Below the pieces are notes generated by a model. It had not been told where the DNA came from. It saw only the letters and a list, made by a program, of their open reading frames with translations, and did not search any database. A stretch of DNA of 51,984 nt, from positions 1 to 51,984 of the forward strand of contig CAJTRT010000015.1 in NCBI GenBank assembly GCA_910579105.1, written 5' to 3'. Positions 16,366 to 25,357 of this stretch are shown here, piece by piece. The position numbers and the translations under genes were made by a program. How positions within the stretch are numbered: the first letter of the stretch is position 1; the number at the start of each line of letters is the position of its first letter. This stretch comes from an uncultured Muribaculaceae bacterium. GTDB taxonomy: Bacteria; Bacteroidota; Bacteroidia; Bacteroidales; Muribaculaceae.

Positions 16366-17538
16366 ATGACACATACTCCGGAAGAATATAAAGAAATTGC
16401 CCCGCATGACGATGACCAGTTCAAGCAGCGAATGGCCCATTTGCTTGCCGATCCAGGTTTTGAGCGTGCGATCAGATATATAATGCCCGATGCCGACTTC
16501 AAAGAGTTGTCGGAAAAGCTGTCGAAAATCACAAATAAGGATGATTTCCAGCGCGACATAATGCTCGACATACTACTGCTGCTCGAGCGTGCCACGACAT
16601 CGGGTGTGACAGATGCCGGGATAGACACTCTCGACCTGTCGAAGAGCCGACTGTTCATAACAAACCACCGCGACATTGTTCTCGATGCCTCGTTCCTGGG
16701 GCTGGCGATGCTCCGCCACGGCTTTCCGGCCCAGGAGGTCGCGTTGGGCGACAATCTGCTGATCTATGACTGGATTTCCGACCTCGTGCGTCTCAACAAG
16801 GGAATCATAGTCAAGCGGAATCTCCGTCTTACCAAGGCGCTGGAGGCCGCCAAGCAGCTTTCGGGCTATATACACTACTGTATCCGGGAAAAAGGAGAGT
16901 CTGTGTGGATTGCCCAGCGCGAAGGGCGTGCGAAGGACTCCAACGACGTGACACAGGAGAGCGTTCTGAAAATGCTCGCCCTTGCCGGCGATGCCTCCTC
17001 CTTGGCCGGCCGTCTGCTCGAACTGAACATAACGCCTACCTCGATTTCCTACGAATACGACCCGAACGACTATCTGAAAGCACGCGAGTTCCTGGCGCGC
17101 CGCCGCGATCCCGAGTTCAAGAAGTCGCAGCGCGACGACCTTTTCAGTATGGAGACCGGCATACTGCAATACAAAGGGCAGGTACATTTCAGCGTCGGCC
17201 CGTGCATAAATCCCGAGCTTGAGAAACTTGTCGGCTGCGCCGACAAGGTGGAGGTGGTCCGCAAAGTTTGTTCGCTGATTGATAATCATATACACCGAGG
17301 ATACAAGATATTCCCGCTGAACTATATAGCTTACGACACCGTGAACGCGACGGATCGCTTCAAGGACTGCTACACGGCCGGGGATATTGAGAAGTTTAAC
17401 AAGTACCTCGACGGCCAGATCGCTAAGGTTGACCTCCCGGATATCAATGACGAGGAGCGGGATTTTATGCGCCGCGCGATACTGGAAATGTACGCCAATC
17501 CCCTGCGTAACAAACTTGCCGCGGAGAAAGCTGAATAA
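16366..17538 (+). CDS. PlsC-like 1-acyl-glycerol-phosphate acyltransferase family protein
   Basis: This 390-residue protein (start at 16366, giving MTHTPEEYKE) contains a PlsC-like acyltransferase domain. An upstream in-frame ATG at 16327 is rejected because it lies between the two palindromes of the leader. The active-site block is 'FITNHRDIVLDASF' (His101, Asp103, Asp107). The substrate block is 'VWIAQREGRAKD' and a third block is 'ITPTSISYEYDPNDY'. The His-to-Asp spacing is HX5D rather than the textbook HX4D. It probably acylates a glycerolipid at the membrane, but the substrate is unknown. A metallophosphoesterase follows after 21 bp, consistent with a shared envelope-lipid role. Confidence 0.75.
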   Translation: MTHTPEEYKEIAPHDDDQFKQRMAHLLADPGFERAIRYIMPDADFKELSEKLSKITNKDDFQRDIMLDILLLLERATTSGVTDAGIDTLDLSKSRLFITNHRDIVLDASFLGLAMLRHGFPAQEVALGDNLLIYDWISDLVRLNKGIIVKRNLRLTKALEAAKQLSGYIHYCIREKGESVWIAQREGRAKDSNDVTQESVLKMLALAGDASSLAGRLLELNITPTSISYEYDPNDYLKAREFLARRRDPEFKKSQRDDLFSMETGILQYKGQVHFSVGPCINPELEKLVGCADKVEVVRKVCSLIDNHIHRGYKIFPLNYIAYDTVNATDRFKDCYTAGDIEKFNKYLDGQIAKVDLPDINDEERDFMRRAILEMYANPLRNKLAAEKAE

Positions 17539-17559
17539 CAATCGGAGCGTCGGAAGCAT

Positions 17560-18747
17560 ATGCGCGTATCGTTGATTTTCCTGCTTACCCTGTTGGTGTT
17601 CAACGGGATGGTGGACTGGTACATCTACCGCCAGTTTCAGAGGCGGTTGTCCGGCAGACCCATGTTGGCAAGGATTCAGAAATGGTCGGCTGCCGCGCTC
17701 AGCCTGTTGTTGTTGGCCGCTATCATAACGCCGGCAAGGTCCGGCAGCTCCGACGAATTGCTGGTCAAGATGTGGTTGCTGTTCGGATATTTTTCGGTGT
17801 ATATACCGAAATACATCGCTGTCGTCTTTGACTTTATCGGAGGACTTCCCCGGCTGCTTCACAAGGGGCGAGTCCCAGGTATGGCGTGGACCGGCGTGGT
17901 GCTCGCCGCGGTTGTGTTTCTCGCCTTCTGGTGGGGGGCGCTTGTCAATCGCTATGCCATTGACAATAAAGAAGTGAGCATCGAAATAACGGATCTGCCC
18001 CCCTCGTTCGACGGTTACCGGATCGCCCAGTTTTCCGACCTACATGTTGGTACGTTTGGAACTGACACCTCTTTCGTGTCGAGACTGGTTGATGAAATAA
18101 ATGCCGCTAATCCCGATGTGATTGTTTTAACGGGTGACATTGTCAACCGGCAGTCCGACGAGATACAGCCATTCGTGGACGTGCTTTCCCGTCTCAAAGC
18201 GCCCGACGGCGTTTTTGCGATTCTCGGGAATCACGACTACGGCGATTACCGCGAATGGGATTCGCCACAGGAAAAGTCGGCCAATATGGAGGAGCTGAAA
18301 GATGCCTATCGGCGCGCCGGAGTCAGATTGCTTCTCAATGAGACGGTATGGCTGCGCCGGGGGAACGACTCGGTCGCGCTTATAGGTGTTGAGAATATCG
18401 GCGACGCGCCGTTCCCGGTCTATGGCTCGCTGGCCGACGCGTATCCTTCGCTTGGCGATTCAGAGACCAAGATACTCCTTACCCATAATCCGGCCCATTG
18501 GGTCGACTCTATCAGGAACAGCAATGATGCCAGGGTTCAGTTGTCGCTCGCGGGCCATACGCACGCTATGCAGATAGAATTGTTCGGCCTGTCACCCGCG
18601 GCTATGCGTTACGAGACCTGGGGCGGTATGTATGCCGACCGGTCGGGAGCTCGCAAGCTCTATGTGAACATAGGGTCCGGCGAAGTCGGTGTCCCTATGC
18701 GCGTCGGGGCGACTCCTGAGATAACGTTGCTGACCCTGCGCCGATGA
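17560..18747 (+). CDS. Membrane-anchored metallophosphoesterase
   Basis: This 395-residue protein has about four hydrophobic helices in the first 135 residues, followed by a calcineurin-like phosphoesterase domain. Metal-ligand motifs are in order: 'FSDLHVG' (about residue 158), 'TGDIVNR' (about 189), 'GNHDYGDY' (about 223), 'LLTHNP' (about 307) and 'GHTHAMQ' (about 331). The layout resembles YkuE/YaeI/LpxG-type enzymes, some of which hydrolyse UDP-2,3-diacylglucosamine in lipid A synthesis. That substrate is not proven here. It lies 21 bp after the acyltransferase and 27 bp before tex, so it is probably co-transcribed. Confidence 0.82.
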   Translation: MRVSLIFLLTLLVFNGMVDWYIYRQFQRRLSGRPMLARIQKWSAAALSLLLLAAIITPARSGSSDELLVKMWLLFGYFSVYIPKYIAVVFDFIGGLPRLLHKGRVPGMAWTGVVLAAVVFLAFWWGALVNRYAIDNKEVSIEITDLPPSFDGYRIAQFSDLHVGTFGTDTSFVSRLVDEINAANPDVIVLTGDIVNRQSDEIQPFVDVLSRLKAPDGVFAILGNHDYGDYREWDSPQEKSANMEELKDAYRRAGVRLLLNETVWLRRGNDSVALIGVENIGDAPFPVYGSLADAYPSLGDSETKILLTHNPAHWVDSIRNSNDARVQLSLAGHTHAMQIELFGLSPAAMRYETWGGMYADRSGARKLYVNIGSGEVGVPMRVGATPEITLLTLRR

Positions 18748-18774
18748 TATATTATCGTCTGAAATTCCCAGTAA

Positions 18775-20925
18775 ATGCCACTTTCCGCCACCGAAATCAT
18801 AGCCGGGGAACTTAATATTCCCGAGAAACATGTCGTCGCTTCCCTCGGCCTGCTTGCCGAGGGCGCGACAATCCCGTTCATCAGCCGCTATCGCAAAGAG
18901 GCTACCGGCGGTCTCGACGAGGTTGAGATTTTCGCCATACAGCAGCGGTTCGACGCGCTCCAGGAGCTTTTCAAACGCAAGGAATATATCCTGCGCACGA
19001 TTGAGGCGCAGGGGAAGCTGACCGACGAGCTGCGCCAGCGAATCGACGCTGCCAAGGAGTTCGCCGTGCTGGAAGACATCTATCTGCCTTACAAGCCAAA
19101 GCGTCGCACGAAGGCCCAGATAGCCCGCGAGAACGGCCTCGAGCCGCTTGCCAAGATCATTATGTCGCAGAAATGCGCGAATCCACAGGCTACCGCCCGG
19201 AAATTCGTCAGCGGGAATGTCGCTGATGTTGATGCCGCCATCGCCGGCGCGTCCGACATTATAGCGGAATGGGTAAGCGAGAGTGAGACGGCGCGCGACC
19301 GGGTGCGCTCCACTTTCCGGCGTTCGGCGACGCTCACATGCAAGGTTGTGAAGGGTAAGGAGGAGGAAGCAGCCAATTATCAGACGTATTTCAAGGTCAG
19401 CGAGCCGCTCAACCGTTGTTCGTCGCACCGTTATCTGGCTATGCGGCGCGGCGGAGACGAGGGTCTGCTGAAAGTGTCGATCGGCATAGACAACGACGCC
19501 ATGGTAGACCGTCTGCTGCGCCTGTTCACGCGCAAGGATGGATTTGGCCCTTCCGCCGAGATTGTCGAGGCCTCGGTAAGGGATTCCTACAAGCGCCTGA
19601 TACTCCCGTCTATCGAGACGGAAATCGCCGCCGAAGCAAAGGAGAAGGCCGACGATGGCGCTATCAGGATATTTGCCGACTCGCTGCACCAGCTGCTGCT
19701 GGGCGCTCCGCTCGGTCCCAAGCGCACTATGGGCATCGATCCCGGTTACCGCACAGGATGCAAGGTGGTGTGCCTGGACGAGGCCGGCGCTCTGATATGT
19801 CACGATGTAGTTTACCCGACTCCCCCCCGCAACTATACCGCCGATGCTGAAAAACGGCTGCTGAAACTCGTGGAGCAGCATGGCATAGAGGCTATCGCTA
19901 TCGGCAACGGCACTGCCAGCCGGGAGACGGAACGCTTCGTTCGCTCCCTGCGTTTTCCCCGCAAGGTCGAGGTCTTCGTGGTGAGCGAGAACGGCGCGTC
20001 GGTCTATTCGGCCTCGCAGATCGCGCGCGACGAGTTCCCCGACCATGACGTGACGGTGCGCGGAGCCGTTTCAATCGGCAGGCGGCTTATGGACCCGCTC
20101 GCCGAGCTGGTAAAAATCGATCCCAAATCAATCGGGGTGGGGCAGTACCAGCACGATGTCGACCAGGCCAGGCTGAAACGCTCGCTCGACATGACGGTCG
20201 AGAGCTGTGTCAATTCGGTGGGTGTGAACCTCAACACGGCATCGCGCCGCCTACTGTCCTATGTGTCGGGAATCGGAGACGCCCTGGCCGGGAACATAGT
20301 GGCCTACCGCGAGAGCAATGGTAATTTCACTTCGCGCCGGGAACTGTTGAAGGTCCCGCGTCTCGGAGCCAAGGCTTTCGAGCAGTGCGCTGGTTTTATC
20401 CGGGTGCCTGAGAGCGACAACATCCTTGACAACACGGCCGTTCACCCCGAGCGTTATTCGCTTGTTGAGCGTATGGCGGCTGATTCGGGCCATTCCGTAG
20501 GCGAACTGGTCGCTAACTCCGACCTGCTATCGCAGATCGACCTGCCGCGCTACGAGAGCGACGGCATAGGGCTGCCCACGCTGACCGACATTATCGCGGA
20601 ATTGCGGAAGCCCGGGCGCGATCCGCGCCATCGGGCCGAAGAGTTCCGATTCGATGATACCGTGCGCGAGATCGATGACCTCCGTGTGGGGATGCTCCTG
20701 CCAGGCATAGTCAACAATCTGACGGACTTTGGCGCGTTCGTTGATATCGGCCTGCATGAAAGCGGACTGGTTCATATCAGCCAGTTGGCCGACCGCAGGG
20801 TGCGCTCGGCCGGAGAAGTCGTCAAATTGCATCAGCATGTCGTTGTCAAGGTCATATCGGTGGATCTCGACCGCCGACGGATCGGGCTGTCTATGAAGGG
20901 TGTTGACCAGTCGGGAACCTGCTGA
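18775..20925 (+). CDS. tex: Tex family RNA-binding transcription accessory protein
   Basis: This 716-residue protein has the full Tex layout. A helical Tex N-terminal region spans about residues 1-190. The YqgF/RNase H-like domain begins at about 319 with 'MGIDPGYRTGCK'. The helix-hairpin-helix region is at about 482-560 ('VSGIGDALAGNIVAYRE'). A C-terminal S1 RNA-binding domain is at about 637-705 ('GIVNNLTDFGAFVDIGLHES'). Tex binds nucleic acid and influences transcription and RNA turnover in other bacteria; its exact role here is not visible. It lies within a tight plus-strand group, with folK starting 4 bp after its stop. Confidence 0.95.
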   Translation: MPLSATEIIAGELNIPEKHVVASLGLLAEGATIPFISRYRKEATGGLDEVEIFAIQQRFDALQELFKRKEYILRTIEAQGKLTDELRQRIDAAKEFAVLEDIYLPYKPKRRTKAQIARENGLEPLAKIIMSQKCANPQATARKFVSGNVADVDAAIAGASDIIAEWVSESETARDRVRSTFRRSATLTCKVVKGKEEEAANYQTYFKVSEPLNRCSSHRYLAMRRGGDEGLLKVSIGIDNDAMVDRLLRLFTRKDGFGPSAEIVEASVRDSYKRLILPSIETEIAAEAKEKADDGAIRIFADSLHQLLLGAPLGPKRTMGIDPGYRTGCKVVCLDEAGALICHDVVYPTPPRNYTADAEKRLLKLVEQHGIEAIAIGNGTASRETERFVRSLRFPRKVEVFVVSENGASVYSASQIARDEFPDHDVTVRGAVSIGRRLMDPLAELVKIDPKSIGVGQYQHDVDQARLKRSLDMTVESCVNSVGVNLNTASRRLLSYVSGIGDALAGNIVAYRESNGNFTSRRELLKVPRLGAKAFEQCAGFIRVPESDNILDNTAVHPERYSLVERMAADSGHSVGELVANSDLLSQIDLPRYESDGIGLPTLTDIIAELRKPGRDPRHRAEEFRFDDTVREIDDLRVGMLLPGIVNNLTDFGAFVDIGLHESGLVHISQLADRRVRSAGEVVKLHQHVVVKVISVDLDRRRIGLSMKGVDQSGTC

Positions 20926-20929
20926 GGGG

Positions 20930-21310
20930 ATGTATGAAATCAACACATACCGTGTCGTAATCTGCATTGGCAGTAACTCTTCCGATCGTGAGCGGCGCGT
21001 GGACGAGGCTGAGGATTTCCTGCACGGCCTGTTTCGGGCCGAGTGCTTGTTTTCGCCGATACTCGATTCAAACGACGCGAGCGGGCGTTCCGGCCGAAGG
21101 TATTCCAACAGCCTGTGCCTGGGAGATTTCCGGGGCGACTACGATGAGTTGAACAGTATCTTGAAGCGCTATGAGGAGGAGCGCCGGCATCCGAGTGACG
21201 ATGGCGAGGTGCGGATCGACCTGGATATAGTGCTTTTCGATGGTGAGATCAAGCGTCCCGGCACCTATATCTCACCCTATTTCCAATATCTGTATGCCTG
21301 CCTCAAATAG
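20930..21310 (+). CDS. folK: Short HPPK (FolK)-like pterin pyrophosphokinase
   Basis: The 126-residue product resembles 6-hydroxymethyl-7,8-dihydropterin pyrophosphokinase, which activates the pterin with ATP in folate synthesis. Visible family features are 'VVICIGSNSSDRERRV' near the N-terminus and 'VRIDLDIVLFDGEI' at about residues 95-108, with the paired Asp metal ligands. It is shorter than E. coli FolK (about 158) and its central loop is reduced. The frame is open 30 bp further upstream inside tex. The ATG at 20930 is preferred because 'gagggg' lies directly before it. Its last 34 bp overlap the end of comEC on the other strand. Confidence 0.72.
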   Translation: MYEINTYRVVICIGSNSSDRERRVDEAEDFLHGLFRAECLFSPILDSNDASGRSGRRYSNSLCLGDFRGDYDELNSILKRYEEERRHPSDDGEVRIDLDIVLFDGEIKRPGTYISPYFQYLYACLK

Positions 21311-23271
21311 GCGAAGCCTATGGAGTCAAGCCGTGCGGCAAATTTTTGCTCGATGCTGTAATCGAGGCTCGGGGAAAGGATTATCGTGTCGGGGTTAACC
21401 TGCGCGGCCACCGCCTCGATGCCATGGCGGTAATGTCCGCCTACCACCGCGTACTTTGGGCGTCTTTTGAGTTTCGCTACATCCTCCGCGCGGTCAATGA
21501 AAACAATGTCGGTACTCCCCACTGCGACCTTGTTCCCGTTCTTTTTGAAAAACGGGGTATTCGTTGTGTCCGGGGCTGTCAGCAGCGAATCGATATTCCT
21601 TATTGCCAAAGGGACTCTGAGCCGCCAGGCGACGCGGGCACGCAGTGCTTCTTTGTGCCGCTCGGGAGCATCGCTGACAAGCCAGGCATTTCTACTTTCT
21701 GTCACTACCCACGCCGTGCAGAACGGATCCCGTATCCTGAACAGTTCCCTGCCGGCCGGTTTGGGGGGCAGCATGCGGCTTAGCGCGAAAAAGGTGGCCA
21801 GCACAATCGCTGCCGAGCACCACGACAAAGGCTTGCGGCGTTCCATGGCGATATACAGCAGTAACAATCCCCCGTAATAGAAAACAAGTGTCCACCCCGG
21901 AAACCAGATGCTTTCGATATTGTTCCACCACAGGGTGCTCACCATGTCGGCTATACCGTTTATTGCTTCACAGAGCCAGTCAAGTGACGCCGCGAGCCAC
22001 GGAACCCGTATTCCGGCCAAAGTCAGCAGTGTGAGCGCTATGCCACCCGTCATGAGCAGTGGCAGCAGAAGGGCAGCCGGAAGGTTCGACAAAAGGAACG
22101 CGGCCGGAATTCTGTGGAAGAGCCACGCGCTTATTCCCCCGGTCGCCACGACCGCCGCGACCGACACCGCGCACCAGGAATTCAGCGCCCTAAGCAGCGG
22201 ATTCCTTATTTTGGCCGCGGTGAGCTTCGGGGCGAACATCAGTATTCCGGCTACTGCCAGAAACGACATCTGGAAGCCTGGCGCGTAGAGCTCTTTCGGA
22301 GAGAAAAGCAGTATGGCCAGCGCTGCCCCGCAGAGCGAGTTAATGCCTGATGTCGGCAGCGCCATTGCCCTGCCGGCGATCACAAAACTCGCCATCACCG
22401 CGGCGCGGACCACTGATGCCGGAGCGCCTGTCAGCACTACGTAACACCACATCGCCAGCGCCGTGGCCGCCATTGCCCATCTCCGTTTCCCTCCAAGGTT
22501 GAGCGGGAAGAACACGAAAGCCATAAAAGCGGTTATTACCGCCAAATGGGTGCCGCTTAGAGCGAGCATATGGGCAAGCCCGGCTTTTGAAAAGCGTTCG
22601 CGTGTGTCGCTGTCAAGCGCTTCCGATTCCCCTAAAAGAATTCCGTCGAGAAAGTCGGCGGTGTGTCCGTCAACACCTGAGTTCCGTATGGCGTCCGACA
22701 GCCGTTCCCTTAATCTTTCCGCGACAGGCGGTTTGTGGTTTTTCGGTGATGAAATTATATTGAAGCGGTCGGCATGGCAAAGGGCGGTTATCCCGTTGCG
22801 GAAACAATACGGTGCCATGGAGAACTCATATGGGACGTCGGGGGCGTAATCCGGACGCAGCCATACCCCGTTGACGCGCACTATGTCGTTCTTGTGGAAC
22901 AAGGTCTCGCCCGACTTCACATATACGATAGCCTTGATCCGTATCGGCGTCGTGGTTTCGACTATTAGCCGGCTGCCGCTGTCGCTCTCCCTCGCGTCTG
23001 TCACGGTCGCGGTGACATATGTGTCAGGAGATATCCGTGACAGGTCCGGACGGTCAGGCAGATTAAGGCTCATTGCCGCGCACCCCAGGGCCGAAAACGC
23101 GGCCAGGGCTCCCGGATACCGTTTGTGGGCGAGGAGGGCGGCGATAGCCGTTGCCGAGAGTGCCGCAGCAATCCACCAGCTCCATTGCTGTAATTCGACA
23201 GCCAAAACAATACCCGCCGCGAAAGCCGCGGCGGGATATAACAGCGGGGTTGAACGAAGTCCGCCGGTCAT
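21277..23271 (-). CDS. comEC: ComEC/Rec2-family competence protein with degenerate C-terminus
   Basis: This 664-residue membrane protein has an N-terminal DUF4131-like OB region (about residues 25-190) and the Competence domain (about 205-470). The latter contains 'LDGILLGESEALDSDTRERF', 'GLAHMLALSGTHLAVI' and 'GAPASVVRAAVMA'. ComEC forms the inner-membrane channel for single-stranded DNA uptake. The C-terminal ~170 residues sit where a metallo-beta-lactamase domain is expected, but no HXHXDH motif is present, so that domain looks reduced. Such short forms are frequent in Bacteroidetes. It follows the YeiH-like gene by 35 bp and converges on folK. Confidence 0.88.
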   Translation of the reverse strand: MTGGLRSTPLLYPAAAFAAGIVLAVELQQWSWWIAAALSATAIAALLAHKRYPGALAAFSALGCAAMSLNLPDRPDLSRISPDTYVTATVTDARESDSGSRLIVETTTPIRIKAIVYVKSGETLFHKNDIVRVNGVWLRPDYAPDVPYEFSMAPYCFRNGITALCHADRFNIISSPKNHKPPVAERLRERLSDAIRNSGVDGHTADFLDGILLGESEALDSDTRERFSKAGLAHMLALSGTHLAVITAFMAFVFFPLNLGGKRRWAMAATALAMWCYVVLTGAPASVVRAAVMASFVIAGRAMALPTSGINSLCGAALAILLFSPKELYAPGFQMSFLAVAGILMFAPKLTAAKIRNPLLRALNSWCAVSVAAVVATGGISAWLFHRIPAAFLLSNLPAALLLPLLMTGGIALTLLTLAGIRVPWLAASLDWLCEAINGIADMVSTLWWNNIESIWFPGWTLVFYYGGLLLLYIAMERRKPLSWCSAAIVLATFFALSRMLPPKPAGRELFRIRDPFCTAWVVTESRNAWLVSDAPERHKEALRARVAWRLRVPLAIRNIDSLLTAPDTTNTPFFKKNGNKVAVGSTDIVFIDRAEDVAKLKRRPKYAVVGGHYRHGIEAVAAQVNPDTIILSPSLDYSIEQKFAARLDSIGFAYLRQAYRYWK

Positions 23272-23306
23272 GGCATATGGAGCTGTTTGGTCATGGCTGG
23301 CAAGCG

Positions 23307-24287
23307 TCAGTCAATAGTGTTCATCACCACGAAGAAGGAAGATACACCGATTATAATCCACAGGAGGACTGCCAGCAACAGCGGTTTCACGCCGACCTTC
23401 TTGATCATGGACAAGGAAAGTCCGGCTCCGATGAAGAACAGAGTGACCACCAGGGCTTTTTTGGAGATGTAGACTATCGTGTCGCTGACGGCTGCGGGGA
23501 TACCGCAGTATGTGTTGATGACCATCGCTATCACGAACAGGAAGATGAACCAGGGAATCGATATGCTCGTGGAATTCTTGTCGCGGAATATGAACATTGT
23601 GATGAAGGCCAGAGGGATTATCCATAAGGCGCGGGTGCACTTTATTAGTGTCGCGATCTGGCAGGCTTCGGGCCCGTAGGCGTCGCCGGCTCCGACAACC
23701 GACGATGTGTCGTGTATGGCGATTGCCGCCCAGGTGCCGAACTGGGCCTGCGACATATCGAACGCCCGTCCCATCGGGGGAAAGATAAAGAGCGCTATGG
23801 CGTTGAGGATGAATATCACACCCAGAGAAACAGCCATCTCGTGGTCGTCAGCTTTCAGCACAGGGCCGACTGCCGCTATGGCACTGCCGCCGCATATCGC
23901 CGTGCCGGAGGCGATGAGGTAGGAGGTCTTGCGCTGGAGGTGCATCCAGTAGCCGAGCAATACGCCGAACACCATCACGCCGATGACCGAGACAATGGTG
24001 AACATCATTCCGTCGGCCCCGCTTTTCAGCGCCTGGGTCACGTTCATTCCGAAGCCGAGGCCCACCACCGACGCTTGCAAGAGATATTTCGACGCTTTCT
24101 TGTTGAACTTGGGAAACGGCATCGGGAATATGAAGGCGAACACCAGCCCGGCGAAAAGGGCTGTTGCCGGAGAGATGAAGTCCTGGCCGCCGAATGCCTT
24201 GAACGGCATGATGATCAGCAGGGTAGCGATGACATACACCCATTTGCCGTAGCCGGTACGGGTGTCTTGGCTAAGTTGTTCTTTCAC
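23307..24287 (-). CDS. YeiH/UPF0324 family permease (putative sulfate exporter)
   Basis: This 326-residue membrane protein has about 10 helices. Recognisable family segments are 'LLQASVVGLGFGMNVTQAL', 'LIASGTAICGGSAIAAVGPVL', 'WAAIAIHDTSSVVGAGDAYG' and 'FIGAGLSLSMIKKVGVKPLL'. The family is labelled YeiH or putative sulfate exporter. The substrate is poorly established, so the name should be read as a family label. Its 185-bp upstream region carries repeated motifs (24355-24432). comEC follows after 35 bp and is probably co-transcribed. Confidence 0.88.
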   Translation of the reverse strand: MKEQLSQDTRTGYGKWVYVIATLLIIMPFKAFGGQDFISPATALFAGLVFAFIFPMPFPKFNKKASKYLLQASVVGLGFGMNVTQALKSGADGMMFTIVSVIGVMVFGVLLGYWMHLQRKTSYLIASGTAICGGSAIAAVGPVLKADDHEMAVSLGVIFILNAIALFIFPPMGRAFDMSQAQFGTWAAIAIHDTSSVVGAGDAYGPEACQIATLIKCTRALWIIPLAFITMFIFRDKNSTSISIPWFIFLFVIAMVINTYCGIPAAVSDTIVYISKKALVVTLFFIGAGLSLSMIKKVGVKPLLLAVLLWIIIGVSSFFVVMNTID

Positions 24288-24354
24288 TTCTGTGCAGGTT
24301 AGATTCTTTTATTGGCTGGCAACCGCCGTGCCGTAATAAGTGGGGTGAAGCGAG

Positions 24355-24432
24355 ATCGCGCTTATGCGGAATCATTGTCGCGTTACCGCATCATATAACG
24401 GAATATCGCGCTTAAAATTATAGTGCGGAATC
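24355..24432 (-). repeat. Imperfect repeat block upstream of the YeiH-like gene
   Basis: ATCGCGCTTA occurs at 24355-24364 and again at 24405-24414, exactly 50 bp apart. TGCGGAATC occurs at 24365-24373 and 24424-24432. TGCGG (24365-24369) also faces CCGCA (24386-24390). The block lies 68-145 bp before the permease ATG. It may hold regulator sites; function unknown. Confidence 0.5.
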
Positions 24433-24472
24433 TGAATTCTCAGGACGGGCGGCCGGCAACTGCCGCGTGTGT

Positions 24473-25261
24473 TTATTCGGGAGAGATGAACCGGCGGCGT
24501 TTGGAGTTCCAGATCTCCCACGACACGAAGGCTTGAAGGAGTAGCATTTCCAGGCCGTTCTTAACCTCGGCGCCCCGTTCTGCCGCCTTTTTCATGAAGA
24601 GGGTTGTGTCTGGGTTATACAGCAGGTCGTAGCAGAGGTAGGTGTCGTCAAGCAGGTCGTAAGGGATGTCGGGGCAGGTGTCGACGTTCGGGTACAGCCC
24701 GAGCGGAGTGGTGTTGACGATTATTTTGTGTTCGGCCATCACGTCCGGGGTCAGTTCGGAGTATGTGAGAACTCCCGGACGCTTGGTGCGCGAAACCAGC
24801 TGCGGCGCGACACCGAGGTCTTCGAGCGCCACGCTGACGGCTTTTGAAGCGCCCCCGGTACCGAGTATCAGGGCGCGCTTCATATAAGGTTTCAGCATCG
24901 GGCGTATGGAATCGCCGAAGCCTATGTAGTCGCTGTTGTACCCTATGAGCTTGAAGTCGTTGGCGCTTTTGCCGCTTATGAATTTTATGACGTTTACCGC
25001 CCCTATGCGTTTTGCCGCCGGGTCTATGTCGTTGAGATACGGAAGCACCTGTTCCTTGTAGGGGATGGTGACGTTCAAGCCTGAAAGGTTCGGGGTCTCC
25101 GCGATCAGCTCCATAAGGTCGCCGATGTCGGGAATCTCGAAGTTCACATACCTGGCGTTAATGCGCTCTGCCTTGAACTTCTGGTTGAAATAGTTCTTCG
25201 AGAAGGAATGGACGAGCGGGTAGCCTATCAGGCCGTAGATTTTTTCGTTCAGCGGGGTCAT
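24473..25261 (-). CDS. aroE: Shikimate dehydrogenase
   Basis: AroE reduces 3-dehydroshikimate to shikimate with NADPH in aromatic amino acid synthesis. The 262-residue protein shows the substrate site 'GYPLVHSFSKNYFN' (residues 13-26) and 'NVTIPYKE' with catalytic Lys69. 'YNSDYIGF' carries the partner Asp111. The nucleotide-binding loop 'ILGTGGASKAV' follows, and 'VNTTPLGLYP' is also typical. Length matches the family (about 270). It has its own promoter-like box at 25287-25294 and is separated from the upstream lipoprotein gene by the palindromic element at 25358-25448. Confidence 0.95.
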   Translation of the reverse strand: MTPLNEKIYGLIGYPLVHSFSKNYFNQKFKAERINARYVNFEIPDIGDLMELIAETPNLSGLNVTIPYKEQVLPYLNDIDPAAKRIGAVNVIKFISGKSANDFKLIGYNSDYIGFGDSIRPMLKPYMKRALILGTGGASKAVSVALEDLGVAPQLVSRTKRPGVLTYSELTPDVMAEHKIIVNTTPLGLYPNVDTCPDIPYDLLDDTYLCYDLLYNPDTTLFMKKAAERGAEVKNGLEMLLLQAFVSWEIWNSKRRRFISPE

Positions 25262-25286
25262 ATTGGCGGCTTAGGTTAACTAACCG

Positions 25287-25294
25287 CAAAATTA
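25287..25294 (-). promoter_or_regulatory. Candidate -7 box for aroE
   Basis: On the minus strand TAATTTTG matches TAnnTTTG 26 bp before the aroE ATG. No clear TTTG lies at the right distance upstream. Confidence 0.4.
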
Positions 25295-25357
25295 CAAAAA
25301 AATCTTTAATTCATAGCGCCGCGTCTATTCTTTAAGAACGATAAAATGCGATTATGG

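Noticed and set aside
16573..17862. 429-codon minus-strand ORF opposite the acyltransferase
   Set aside because: It is an antisense shadow that crosses the acyltransferase-metallophosphoesterase junction.
18592..20046. 484-codon minus-strand ORF opposite tex
   Set aside because: It is an antisense shadow; Tex domains are complete on the plus strand.
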